A DNA stretch of 60,899 nt from a virus. The DNA lies in IMG/VR virus record IMGVR_UViG_3300009164_002363, positions 1 to 60,899 of that record. One strand, 5' to 3'. The notes below the pieces were generated by a model, which did no database searches, was not told the DNA's origin, and saw only the letters and a list, made by a program, of their open reading frames with translations. Below, in pieces: positions 14,603-22,952 of the stretch (its first letter is position 1; each line of letters begins with the position of its first letter). The position numbers and the translations under genes were made by a program.

Positions 14603-15419
14603 TTAATTTCTTAATGATTTCATCAGTAAGGAATGCATCCTCTACATAATGAAATACTCCTCGTTGTCTAAAATTATTTAGATATAATTCTCTAGAGTCT
14701 GTAAAATTTATCAATAGTTGGCTTAGACAAGATTGTGGGATCGGATCCCAACCTTGTAATGCTGGCTTTAGGTGTGTAAAGGTAAACGGACTATTTTTAT
14801 TTGTAATAATGTCATCGATGCCCATTAACTTAGTAGCAATAGCAACAGATACATCAAAACTATAAAAGTTCTGCATGTTCTTAGGAGCAACTTCACGAAA
14901 AACTCTACTCCAATTATTAGTAATAAATTCTAATAATTTAAAAAAGTCTTCCGCAAGTTGAGATTTTTTAAAATAGCACATTCCAGAATATAAGTTTGGT
15001 AAATCGTTAGCCACAAACATTTTTCTATATGTGTCGTCAACAACAGTACGAGATTTATAATCCGTAACTGATGAAGTAAAAAACAAATCTCGTTCGCTGG
15101 CAAATTTCCAAACATGTTCTATATTATCTAATACTAGCATATCTGCATCTAATACAATAGTTTCATCGTATGGACTTGATCTGTAAAGTTTCCATCTGTT
15201 TTCTACTTTCCATGCGCTGTTTGCAGCCGAGTCTCCAAAGTATATTGGAATAACTTTGTCAAATGCTTTAGAAAATCCTGCTGGCAACGTATCATTAGTA
15301 ATAATGCTAACATTATTAATAGTAGGCTGAGTCGCTTTAATACTTAACGCTAGTGCATATGCTTGACGTACATAGTCAACATCACTATTCTGAGCAAGTA
15401 CTAAAAATCCTTTACTCAT
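14595..15419 (-). CDS. GT8-like glycosyltransferase
   Basis: Predicted retaining glycosyltransferase of the GT8 (glycogenin/LgtC-like) type, 274 residues. The start GFLVLAQNSDVDYVRQAYALALSI is the usual first strand and helix, and the block SSPYDETIVLDADMLVLDN carries the metal-binding DAD at 91-93. NLYSGMCYFKKS matches the conserved glycine-serine acceptor loop of the family, and a HLKP-type end region is seen. Paralogous to the next upstream gene, with the same SPYDET block. Overlaps neighbours by 8 bases each. Substrate unknown; placement in the tail-gene strand makes virion decoration one candidate. Confidence 0.75.
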   Translation of the reverse strand: MSKGFLVLAQNSDVDYVRQAYALALSIKATQPTINNVSIITNDTLPAGFSKAFDKVIPIYFGDSAANSAWKVENRWKLYRSSPYDETIVLDADMLVLDNIEHVWKFASERDLFFTSSVTDYKSRTVVDDTYRKMFVANDLPNLYSGMCYFKKSQLAEDFFKLLEFITNNWSRVFREVAPKNMQNFYSFDVSVAIATKLMGIDDIITNKNSPFTFTHLKPALQGWDPIPQSCLSQLLINFTDSRELYLNNFRQRGVFHYVEDAFLTDEIIKKLNV

Positions 15420-16251
15420 TTACTACTCCGTCAATACAACGAGTAAGACTATATTTGTTCATAACATGTACATCTAGATTGCTGGTCTTAACTGCTGTGT
15501 ATTCTCCGTTAAAATTTTTCCTTTCAACTAAAAATGTTAATTTAGAATTGTCTATATCTAACAAAATATCTCTATCTAAAATGTAGTTCATCTTTCCGGG
15601 CAGGGGAGTTGCAAAATCTTTGCCCATCATGTGTATAGCAATGCTGAACGCAAAGTCATTTCTAAATACTGTAGAGTCTATATTATATAATAATCTATAG
15701 TAGTTCCAATTTAATTTAATGTTTTTAATTAGATCAAAGAACGCCCACGTAGCTGCGGTCTTTTTAAAATAAAATGCAGTGGCCCAATAAAATGGAATGG
15801 AGTGTTGATTTAAATATCTAAAACTACGGTCATCACGCCAGTTAGCTAGATCAAAACTGTCTTTATATATTAAGAAATCGTTTTGATTATCCCATATATT
15901 TTTTAATGTAGGACTGCTAATAATAAAATCACTGTCAATAACTAGCGTCTCATCATAGGGAGACAAAAAACAACAATCAACACGTGATAAGTTTTTCCAT
16001 GTTAACGTTTTTACAGCCAGCGATCCGTCATAGAATTTTTTAGTCTGATGTGTTTCTGTCCATATTTCTATGATTTGATCAAACACTTGTTCGGCATCTG
16101 GCTGACTTTGTTTAAGCCAGCTTGCGCTATCTGTAACTAGACTAACAGGTACTCCTAGATATTCTTTTACTCGTTTGGCGGCAAACAAAGATATCTTTGC
16201 ATAGTCAATCTCTGCATTATTTTGCGCAAATATTAATACGCCACGTGTCAT
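15412..16251 (-). CDS. GT8-like glycosyltransferase, paralogue
   Basis: Second GT8-like protein, 279 residues, aligned with the gene after it by the start GVLIFAQNNAEIDYAKISLFAAKRV and by LSPYDETLVIDSDFII, where the metal motif is DSD at 106-108. The acceptor-side segment is PFYWATAFYFKKT, so the glycine-serine pair of the paralogue (LYSGMCYFKK) is replaced by ATAF; activity or specificity may differ. Coupled by 8-base and 4-base overlaps within the operon. As for the other three enzymes, donor and acceptor cannot be told from sequence. Confidence 0.72.
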   Translation of the reverse strand: MTRGVLIFAQNNAEIDYAKISLFAAKRVKEYLGVPVSLVTDSASWLKQSQPDAEQVFDQIIEIWTETHQTKKFYDGSLAVKTLTWKNLSRVDCCFLSPYDETLVIDSDFIISSPTLKNIWDNQNDFLIYKDSFDLANWRDDRSFRYLNQHSIPFYWATAFYFKKTAATWAFFDLIKNIKLNWNYYRLLYNIDSTVFRNDFAFSIAIHMMGKDFATPLPGKMNYILDRDILLDIDNSKLTFLVERKNFNGEYTAVKTSNLDVHVMNKYSLTRCIDGVVNE

Positions 16252-16595
16252 AGGGCCATTAAATCGCCAACACGGCGTTTGGTTTTAATTTGATTGTACT
16301 TTACCAAATAGTCGTTGGTTGCACTAAAGTAGATAGAAATAATCTCGTCTAAAAATAATTTTAAATCGGGGATTTCTACGGGAATGTTATTATCGTCAAG
16401 TACTACGGCTACTGTAGTTTCACGAGTAACAAGTGTGCCAATAAAGGTAATTAAGTTTCTATCAATTGTGAAACTTGCACCTTGAAAATAATAGATAAGA
16501 CTTTGTTGAAATTCTTCAAAAATAACCTTACGTTGATTGCTCAACGTGGTCATATAATTGGCTGTTTGAAATGCTTTTTCTAATCGTTCGTCCAC
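16248..16595 (-). CDS. Hypothetical protein, first gene of glycosyltransferase operon
   Basis: 115-residue protein starting at a GTG with GGAGGT upstream and a sigma-70-type promoter just before it. N-terminal helix (ERLEKAFQTANYMTTLSNQRKVIFEEFQQSLIYYF), then beta strands (ASFTIDRNLITFIGTLVTRETTVAVVLDDNNIPVEI) and a helical end. It resembles uncharacterised short proteins of marine T4-like phages. Its role is unknown; being first in the operon it sets translation for the chain of overlapping genes that follow. Confidence 0.7.
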   Translation of the reverse strand: MDERLEKAFQTANYMTTLSNQRKVIFEEFQQSLIYYFQGASFTIDRNLITFIGTLVTRETTVAVVLDDNNIPVEIPDLKLFLDEIISIYFSATNDYLVKYNQIKTKRRVGDLMAL

Positions 16596-16614
16596 AGTAA
16601 CCTCCAGAGCTTTT

Positions 16615-16643
16615 ACTATACAGTATAGTAATTAGCTTGTCAA
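16615..16643 (-). promoter_or_regulatory. Sigma-70-type promoter for the glycosyltransferase operon, with inverted repeat over the -10
   Basis: Read on the minus strand, TTGACA (16643-16638) and TATAGT (16620-16615) are separated by 17 bases, one mismatch from consensus. The -10 lies in a perfect 8-bp inverted repeat, TTACTATA-CAG-TATAGTAA (16613-16631), which may be an operator or a mere by-product of AT-rich sequence. The start of the first gene is 20 bases further on. Confidence 0.72.
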
Positions 16644-16654
16644 GAAGTTTGGAG

Positions 16655-17548
16655 TTACGATATTGACTGACTAGCAGTAGGTGCTGTTACTGATACGTTT
16701 GCACCGGACGGACGGTATTGACTGATAACACTGTTTAATGTACCGTCAACATTTTCATCAAAGTTTGGATCGCCAACGTCGTTGTCTTGAAACTGGATTG
16801 TTAAAATCAACTGAGTTGATCCTGCATCTCGACGAGCATAGATGTAGTATCTATTTTCTGCATAAGAACCTGACGGAGCACTTTTTTGTCCAACTAGCTG
16901 ATTTGATGTAGTAAGATCAAACCAACCTATTGCAGAACCCGTTGCTGCACCAGTAAATGTTGTCTGGGTATAATCCATCTGGAATTCGCCCATCTGACTA
17001 AACATAGTGTCCCATGTTGTATTTTTCTGACTTGATGAGCCGCCAGAACGGTTAGCAGATACACGAATCTTGCCGCCAGCATTGAAAAAATATCGCATGT
17101 TATCAGCGGTACTTGAAACTGTAACTGTATGTGTTAATGTACCGTTCCATGCTGAAGAATAAGTTCCAGTAATCAATCCCTCACCAGAATATTGTCCAGC
17201 ACCAATTGAGAATTTATCTGAGGTGATTGTATTTGAAAATAGATTAAATTGATTACGTAATGCTTCTGTAATTGAAGCTCCGCTTGATGGTACTAATAAG
17301 TTTGCTCCATCTGTTGCACTACCTGTACCTACAGATGCACCAGTTTGGTGTTGGCGACACTTTACCATATCATCTCTTAAATAAAGCCATTGTTGGGCGT
17401 ATATTACAGCACCGGCAGTAACTGCTGGCGAAGTAATAGTTTGTCCGTATCCTGTCTGACCTGATCCTGTACCTAAAACTAAATCAACTTTAGCTTTAAT
17501 AGTATCGTAATCAGCTTTTTCAATTATTTGACCTTGCCCTGCTGACAT
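16655..17548 (-). CDS. Virion structural protein, 297 residues
   Basis: Beta-rich protein without signal or membrane segments. Recurrent features are Gly/Ser/Thr-rich strands, a central block RYFFNAGGKIRVSANRSGGSSS, and an Asp-rich YYIYARRD...FQDNDVGDPNFDENVDG segment. Similar proteins with an FNAGG-type block sit among tail fibre genes of marine T4-like phages, and I recall them as structural. It ends the minus-strand tail block, nine bases after the fibre-like gene. The exact site in the virion is unknown; a fibre or baseplate-attached spike is likely. No chaperone domain is evident. Confidence 0.62.
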   Translation of the reverse strand: MSAGQGQIIEKADYDTIKAKVDLVLGTGSGQTGYGQTITSPAVTAGAVIYAQQWLYLRDDMVKCRQHQTGASVGTGSATDGANLLVPSSGASITEALRNQFNLFSNTITSDKFSIGAGQYSGEGLITGTYSSAWNGTLTHTVTVSSTADNMRYFFNAGGKIRVSANRSGGSSSQKNTTWDTMFSQMGEFQMDYTQTTFTGAATGSAIGWFDLTTSNQLVGQKSAPSGSYAENRYYIYARRDAGSTQLILTIQFQDNDVGDPNFDENVDGTLNSVISQYRPSGANVSVTAPTASQSIS

Positions 17549-17557
17549 GTTTTATCC

Positions 17558-19063
17558 TTATAATACTAGTGCTTCGACTAGTTTAATACCAGTGTCGTCA
17601 CTGCTTTCTAATGCAATTGCAAACACATCTGCAGTATTTCCCATGGCTGCTTGAGCAGTGCCGTTTGGGCCAGCAACTAAACGTTGACCTTTAATAACTG
17701 ATCCTGTTACTTTAACTGGGACTCGGCCTTTTAATGCAACTGCTGTGCCGCCTTCTAATTCGCTATTCATTAAATGTGCAGGATTAGCAGATACTGCACC
17801 AATTGCACGGAATCCAACTTGTGCTGCGGTAACTTCTGTTTCGCCGCCTATCATTACAACTGTACCAACTTCATATTCAGCATCAGCTAAGTATTTTTCT
17901 GCCAAGTCAGCATAACGAGCTGCGGTAGCTGTACCATTAAACACATTAGCTGTTAAGTTTCCAGAATTGTCTCGAGCAGCAATTGTGTTAACTCCTGCTG
18001 TAGTTTGGGCTGTATAATAACTTCCTCCGGCAACTTGAAGAGAATCTGCTTGAGTTGCTGGGCCGTTAAAAGATGTTGCATACACTGTTGCATATTTAAA
18101 ACTAGCAGAACCAATATTAGATACACTATCTGCACCTGGCAAAATATTATTAGCAGACAACGTTAGCGGAGTCTTAACCGATCCTGATGTTGTCTGGAAA
18201 GACATCAATGAAGTTGCTGATTTAAATACTGGATTACTCGAAGTAATATTAACTGTTAGAGTATTAACGCCGGCACCACTTGTGCCACCAACGGTAAATC
18301 CGTCACCATTAAATAATACAGGATCAGCTGCTGGTGTAAAATCGTAATTTAAAATAGCAAGAAAATCGTTAGCAGTAACACCGCCAAGTGCCAATGCATT
18401 AGTAGCAGTTCCATGGAAAACTTCAGTTGCTGAAGTGGTTACACCTTCTGCATTGTTAGTATCTTTTAATGTAATACCAGCTTTAATAATTCCAAAACCT
18501 GCAATACTATTTCCAGGAATAGCATCATCAATTACAAACGAAGTTTTAGAAATAATGTATAATGTAGAGTCGTCAACAATAGCTTGGATAATTGGAACAT
18601 ATGCACCACCTGTGCCCACTGTAGCTTTAACACTACGAGATTTCATTTGAGTAGTCCCGCTACCTGAAACTCCTTGAGGACCAACTAGAATAAATTCTGT
18701 TCCGCTCCATGAAAACAGCTGATCGTTGGCAGTATTCCACCAAAAGTCACCTACTGTAGGGCTTGTTGGAGGAGTATCTCCAGTCTCAGCACCACCTGTG
18801 GTTTTCCACCCAGTGGCACCTGTAGCTGTATAATACTGCAATTTCTTAGTTAAATTATTATAGTAAAGTTGTCCAGTAATAGGTCTTGCTGGGAAAGATG
18901 GGCCGGCGAAATTTTCTAGTAAATGTACAAAATTTTCGTTTTGAACTTCACCATAACCAGCATAGTTTTTGCCGATAAGTTTAATATCAAGCGTATTATC
19001 GATGGTACCGTCTTCAACGACGGCAACTGTTGTTCCATTATATCTATCAATGCTGTACGACAT
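17558..19063 (-). CDS. Tail fibre-like structural protein with shared N-terminal module
   Basis: 501 residues. The first 110 residues carry a module shared with the next two genes: LIGKNYAGYGEVQNENFVHLLENFA, then PARPITGQLYYNN, then a PTVGDFWWNTANDQLFSWSG segment. It probably docks the protein to the baseplate. The middle is Gly/Thr/Ala-rich repeat-like beta sequence, and the C-terminal region begins ADLAEKYLADAEYEVGTVV, a domain I know from phage structural proteins of unknown detail. It has a late-promoter-like element 22 bases before the start. Likely a fibre or decoration protein for host contact; receptor unknown. Confidence 0.68.
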   Translation of the reverse strand: MSYSIDRYNGTTVAVVEDGTIDNTLDIKLIGKNYAGYGEVQNENFVHLLENFAGPSFPARPITGQLYYNNLTKKLQYYTATGATGWKTTGGAETGDTPPTSPTVGDFWWNTANDQLFSWSGTEFILVGPQGVSGSGTTQMKSRSVKATVGTGGAYVPIIQAIVDDSTLYIISKTSFVIDDAIPGNSIAGFGIIKAGITLKDTNNAEGVTTSATEVFHGTATNALALGGVTANDFLAILNYDFTPAADPVLFNGDGFTVGGTSGAGVNTLTVNITSSNPVFKSATSLMSFQTTSGSVKTPLTLSANNILPGADSVSNIGSASFKYATVYATSFNGPATQADSLQVAGGSYYTAQTTAGVNTIAARDNSGNLTANVFNGTATAARYADLAEKYLADAEYEVGTVVMIGGETEVTAAQVGFRAIGAVSANPAHLMNSELEGGTAVALKGRVPVKVTGSVIKGQRLVAGPNGTAQAAMGNTADVFAIALESSDDTGIKLVEALVL

Positions 19064-19085
19064 TCGTTCTACCCCTTAACTATTA

Positions 19086-19093
19086 GTATTTAG
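19086..19093 (-). promoter_or_regulatory. Late-promoter-like element CTAAATAC
   Basis: On the minus strand this element sits in the 38-base gap between two fibre-like genes, about 22 bases before the start at 19063. The same octamer is found before the gp6 gene and before the gene at 50850, which argues for function. Confidence 0.45.
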
Positions 19094-19101
19094 TTTAAAA
19101 T

Positions 19102-20208
19102 TCAATTTAGATCTACCCATGTGCCTGCTGCGTATGCTTGAATTTTATCTGTTGTTGTGTTATAAATTAACTCACCATTGTTTTCGCTAGTCATAACTCT
19201 TTCATCACGGTCAAAAGTTGTATATTTTGGAAGCTGAAGTTGTGTAGATGCTCTAAATCCGCCCGTTACATCTAGGGTATACTCTGGGGAAGTGTTAAAA
19301 ATACCAACTTTACTGTCTTGACTGTCTACGTAGATTGCATCTACAAGGCCTCCAGAATTCTTAACTTTAAGTAAAAAATCTTGGAAAGTAGCAGCACACA
19401 CTATTTGAAATGAACTATTATCTACCCTAATCTCTGTTTGAGATCCTGCCCCTAGTATCAGCGGAGTGCTATTTAAAATTGATAATGTGCCAGCGTTATC
19501 ATTAGTTGGATCTGAGGCAATTGTTGAATTACCCAGCGTTGATACAAAGTTTGCGGGTGTTTTACCCATCAATGCATCAGCGTTAGTAGCAGTAACACGA
19601 AATTTCATACCTGCCAATGTGCTTTGATTAAATCCTGGGCCAATTTCGCCAGTAAATCCTCCGAGGCCAGTACTATCCTCACGAGGAGTAAACGCTACGG
19701 GATCTTTACTGAATATACCAAGTAATGCTTGCCCAACATATAGTTTAACAATTACTCTAGGAGCATTGTTAGTATCATATATAGTGTCAACTTCAAATCC
19801 TGATTTCTTCTGACTGTCTTTCCAAATTTTACTAGCAGGGTATTTGTTAGTGCCAGTATAAAAATACAGTTGATTTTCTGCGCTGTCAATCCAAAAATCT
19901 CCCTGGATTGCTGTAGTTGGGGGGATTGTTGATACTATGGGGCCACTGCCGTTTTTAAATCCAAGGCCGTCATATACTTTTAATCTATTCTCACTAGTGT
20001 CAAACCAGATTTGACCCGGTAATGGGTTATTAGGTTGGCTTGTATTTGCAAAGTTTTCAAGAATCTTTACAAAGTTTTCATTGATAAACTCACCGTAACC
20101 TGATACATTCTTACCAATGAGTGTAATATCTGTAGTTGTTTGATCTATTGCACTGTCGATAACTTCAGCAATTAGCGACCCATCTGTTTTATTAATCTTA
20201 TAAGTCAT
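19102..20208 (-). CDS. Tail fibre-like structural protein, 368 residues
   Basis: Second of three paralogous fibre-like proteins. The N-terminal module is clear (TLIGKNVSGYGEFINENFVKILENFANTSQP then PLPGQIWFDTSENRLKVYDG, then GDFWIDSAENQLYFYTG). Its C-terminal half is shorter than in the other two and ends with TDKIQAYAAGTWVDLN, with a VGIFNTSPEYTLDVTGGF segment typical of intramolecular repeat domains of phage fibres. Joined by a one-base overlap to the collar-domain gene. It may form mixed assemblies with the neighbouring fibres; this is inference from the shared module. Confidence 0.68.
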   Translation of the reverse strand: MTYKINKTDGSLIAEVIDSAIDQTTTDITLIGKNVSGYGEFINENFVKILENFANTSQPNNPLPGQIWFDTSENRLKVYDGLGFKNGSGPIVSTIPPTTAIQGDFWIDSAENQLYFYTGTNKYPASKIWKDSQKKSGFEVDTIYDTNNAPRVIVKLYVGQALLGIFSKDPVAFTPREDSTGLGGFTGEIGPGFNQSTLAGMKFRVTATNADALMGKTPANFVSTLGNSTIASDPTNDNAGTLSILNSTPLILGAGSQTEIRVDNSSFQIVCAATFQDFLLKVKNSGGLVDAIYVDSQDSKVGIFNTSPEYTLDVTGGFRASTQLQLPKYTTFDRDERVMTSENNGELIYNTTTDKIQAYAAGTWVDLN

Positions 20209-22313
20209 TATATAATCCTACCAGTAAAGATGATGTAGTTAATTGTCAAGTACGGATTCATTGTATTAAATGGAACTGATTGTGCGCCGGTAGCGTCAAT
20301 TGGGCCACTGTTAGTTAAGTACTGGCCAGCATTAGTAGCTGTAGCTCCCAGACCGCTTGTTGCATCAGTATCGTCAGGGGCGCCAGGTGCATTTCTAAAT
20401 GCATAGTATTGACCGCCAGCATTTCCTTGTAGATTATGTCTGTGTTCTGGAAGATTGTTCACTGTTAATGTCTTATCTTCAGCACCGTTATACATACCAA
20501 CAGTATCTGCAGTTACAGCAGTTACTCTATCTGCTGCTGGAGCAATTGTTGTATTTGACGTTTCACCAGTTGGTAGCAGTGGGACAATAGTACCATTGTT
20601 CATACTGTCTTTTCCTAGAGGAAATCTACCTCTAAGATCAGGAATGCCAAACGTTGATACTCCTAGTATATCCACTAGTGGTTTGTATGTATAGCCGATT
20701 ACAGCAAATAATTCAGGATATGAAGAAATTAGTTGTTCGCTACCATCACATAACAAATAACCGTTAGGAACAGTTGTTCCTGCAAAAGGAAGAATAGTAC
20801 CTGCTGGTATTGTTGCAACATTTGCTAAAAAAGTTTGTTTATTAGTTTTTCTTAACCCTGTACCAATTCTATTAATAATTAATTCGTCGGAACTATTTGA
20901 ATCAAGAACCGCAGTTTTAGTATTGATAAAGTCTGAAGAGATAACTGTAGTAAATGTTGCAACGCCACCTACTTGGGCGCCTGTAAAGCTAATTGGATTG
21001 CTAGTTATATCTCCCTGTAACTGAAATACTGTAGGACTAGTTAGTCTTGTTGCAGTACCAGTAACTGAACCAGATAATTGGCCAACAAATGTTCCGTTAA
21101 ATGTAGTTGCATTAATTGTAGGTGCTGTTATTGCTCCTGATGCAGCAATTGCTCCTGTTACCGTTAATGCACCGGTTGCCGCAGTGCCTACTACAGTTAA
21201 ATTTTGTCCAACTTGTAAATTTTTTGTAACGGCTGCTCCGCCTGCTGTTTGTAAACTACCAGTAATTAAATTAGTTGCATTAGTAGTTCCAGTAATTAAT
21301 ATACTGTCACTGGCTGCAATTGATCCTGTTACATCTAATGCTTGCGCAGGATTAGTTTTATTAACTCCAACACGTGGTCCAGTAACCGTGATAACATCTT
21401 TATCAACGCCACTTTGTTTAATTCTAATAAAAATACTAGAGCCGTCAATCTTATTATATAAAACTGATTCCCCTACTTGACTAGCTGTTAATGATGTTGC
21501 TAAATCTGAACCTACTGTGATACCCAAATTGTTTCTAATTCCTAATCCGTAGTTAGTAACACTGGCAATATCACTTCTTAAAAAGTTTGTTGAAGCAACT
21601 GCTGTATTTCCTACTAATAAATTAGATGCAGTTTCTGCAGTTCCCCATAGTTTGTTAAGAGCAGTACCGTTGCCGTCAAAGTCTTTGGTGGAAATATTAA
21701 TACCTTGCTTGATTGTTGCAAACCCGTCAATTGTTACTTTAGGAGTAAATGCATCCTTGCTGATAATTGCAACAATTTCATCAGCTACAACTAATTTAAT
21801 TACATTATGATTAATAGCGATTGGAGCTGTTGTATCGGGTATTGGATCTCCAACATATGGCCCTGTTTGTGCGCCTGCACTAAACTGTGGGCCTACAAGG
21901 ATCCATTGAGATCCTGACCATAAAGATAATTGTTGGTTTGAAGTATCTACCCATAAATCGCCAAGTGTTGAATTAGTTGGTCGACTAGTTCCTCTGTGAA
22001 CATTACCTGCAGGTACCCAATTTAAAGATTCGTCACATACTAATAATTGCGGCTGCGCCGGGTTAGATGTACGTCCAGTATTATACCATAACTGTCCAGG
22101 AATTGGGGAGCCAGTGTCTGTAGGCTGGCTTCCTGGTGGTGTAGCCCTGGCAAAATTTTCCAGTAGATGTAAAAAGTTTTCTGCAATAAATTGCGAATAT
22201 CCAGTGTAATTCTTTCCTACAAATGTTAAATTTGTTGTCTGATTGAGTTGCTGGTCGTCAACTACTAGTGGAGGGTAATTTACTGAATCTTGGTGATCAA
22301 TATTATATGACAT
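20208..22313 (-). CDS. Short-tail-fibre-like protein with collar domain
   Basis: 701 residues, third fibre paralogue. N-terminal module: TFVGKNYTGYSQFIAENFLHLLENFA, then PIPGQLWYN and GDLWVDTSNQQLSLWSGSQW. A long repetitive Gly/Thr/Ala beta region follows. Near residues 505-560 a phage tail collar domain is evident (ILPFAGTTVPNGYLLCDG, then FGIPDLRGRFPLG), and the end PYLTINYIIFTGRII is the usual finish of such T4 gp12-like proteins, where the receptor-binding head follows. It probably binds host surface sugars. Coupled by single-base overlaps to both neighbours. Assignment as gp12-like rests on the collar and end motifs, not on overall length. Confidence 0.75.
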   Translation of the reverse strand: MSYNIDHQDSVNYPPLVVDDQQLNQTTNLTFVGKNYTGYSQFIAENFLHLLENFARATPPGSQPTDTGSPIPGQLWYNTGRTSNPAQPQLLVCDESLNWVPAGNVHRGTSRPTNSTLGDLWVDTSNQQLSLWSGSQWILVGPQFSAGAQTGPYVGDPIPDTTAPIAINHNVIKLVVADEIVAIISKDAFTPKVTIDGFATIKQGINISTKDFDGNGTALNKLWGTAETASNLLVGNTAVASTNFLRSDIASVTNYGLGIRNNLGITVGSDLATSLTASQVGESVLYNKIDGSSIFIRIKQSGVDKDVITVTGPRVGVNKTNPAQALDVTGSIAASDSILITGTTNATNLITGSLQTAGGAAVTKNLQVGQNLTVVGTAATGALTVTGAIAASGAITAPTINATTFNGTFVGQLSGSVTGTATRLTSPTVFQLQGDITSNPISFTGAQVGGVATFTTVISSDFINTKTAVLDSNSSDELIINRIGTGLRKTNKQTFLANVATIPAGTILPFAGTTVPNGYLLCDGSEQLISSYPELFAVIGYTYKPLVDILGVSTFGIPDLRGRFPLGKDSMNNGTIVPLLPTGETSNTTIAPAADRVTAVTADTVGMYNGAEDKTLTVNNLPEHRHNLQGNAGGQYYAFRNAPGAPDDTDATSGLGATATNAGQYLTNSGPIDATGAQSVPFNTMNPYLTINYIIFTGRII

Positions 22314-22924
22314 TATGCAACCTCACTTAATCCAGTTAAACTCTGGATACGTACAGTATAATCAACTTGAATTAAACGGTTTAAACTTTTCTGTACTGGG
22401 TGAAAAATGACATGTGTTAACAACTTGCCGGTGCCGCTAGTACTGTATGATCGTAGTCCTAACTCATCAAAAACAAAGTCTGCATTGTTGTTAGTAGTAT
22501 TGTCAAATGCATCTTGGCCTTGTGGCTCGCCATAATCTAGCAAACAAGTAACAAAAACGTCAGTATAGTTAGTACCAGTTACGTGACGTGTTTCAATTTT
22601 GTTACGCACAGGATCTAAGTTAGTTACTGATCTATCATCTATAACTTTACTGTAGGTTTCACTGTACAATGTGGCGCTGGTGCCGGTTGAGTTTGGCGTT
22701 AAGTAGGTGATAATACCTGTAGGATCTACAGTTGTACCACCGTTGCCAAACGCAATTTCATAGATAAATCCTTGCCCGGCGTTGGCAATACTTTCTGCCA
22801 ACGCAACGCTCATATTTTCGTAGTGTATAGCATTACGTTTATTAATGAAAACCTCTTGGGTTTTAGGGTCATATATTTTAATATGACCTTCTATATGAAT
22901 TCCTGATAAGTCTTTACCTTGCAT
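22313..22924 (-). CDS. Baseplate-region structural protein, 203 residues
   Basis: Beta-rich protein following the giant gene. Notable segments are the N-terminal GIHIEGHIKIYDPKTQEVFINKRNAIHYENM and FIYEIAFGNGGTTVDPTGIITYLTPN, which I recall from proteins in the baseplate block of marine T4-like phages. By position it may take the place of one of the T4 gp8-gp11 wedge or fibre-attachment proteins, but the sequence is not close enough for me to name one. A late-type element (GATAAATAAT) lies 19 bases before its start. No enzymatic motif. Confidence 0.6.
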   Translation of the reverse strand: MQGKDLSGIHIEGHIKIYDPKTQEVFINKRNAIHYENMSVALAESIANAGQGFIYEIAFGNGGTTVDPTGIITYLTPNSTGTSATLYSETYSKVIDDRSVTNLDPVRNKIETRHVTGTNYTDVFVTCLLDYGEPQGQDAFDNTTNNNADFVFDELGLRSYSTSGTGKLLTHVIFHPVQKSLNRLIQVDYTVRIQSLTGLSEVA

Positions 22925-22942
22925 ATTGATCTCTCATTGTTT

Positions 22943-22952
22943 ATTATTTATC
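22943..22952 (-). promoter_or_regulatory. Late-promoter-like element GATAAATAAT
   Basis: Minus-strand element overlapping the last bases of the giant gene and 19 bases before the start at 22924. Matches the core TAAATA shared by the other candidates. It could restart transcription for the fibre genes after the 13.4-kb giant gene. Confidence 0.4.
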
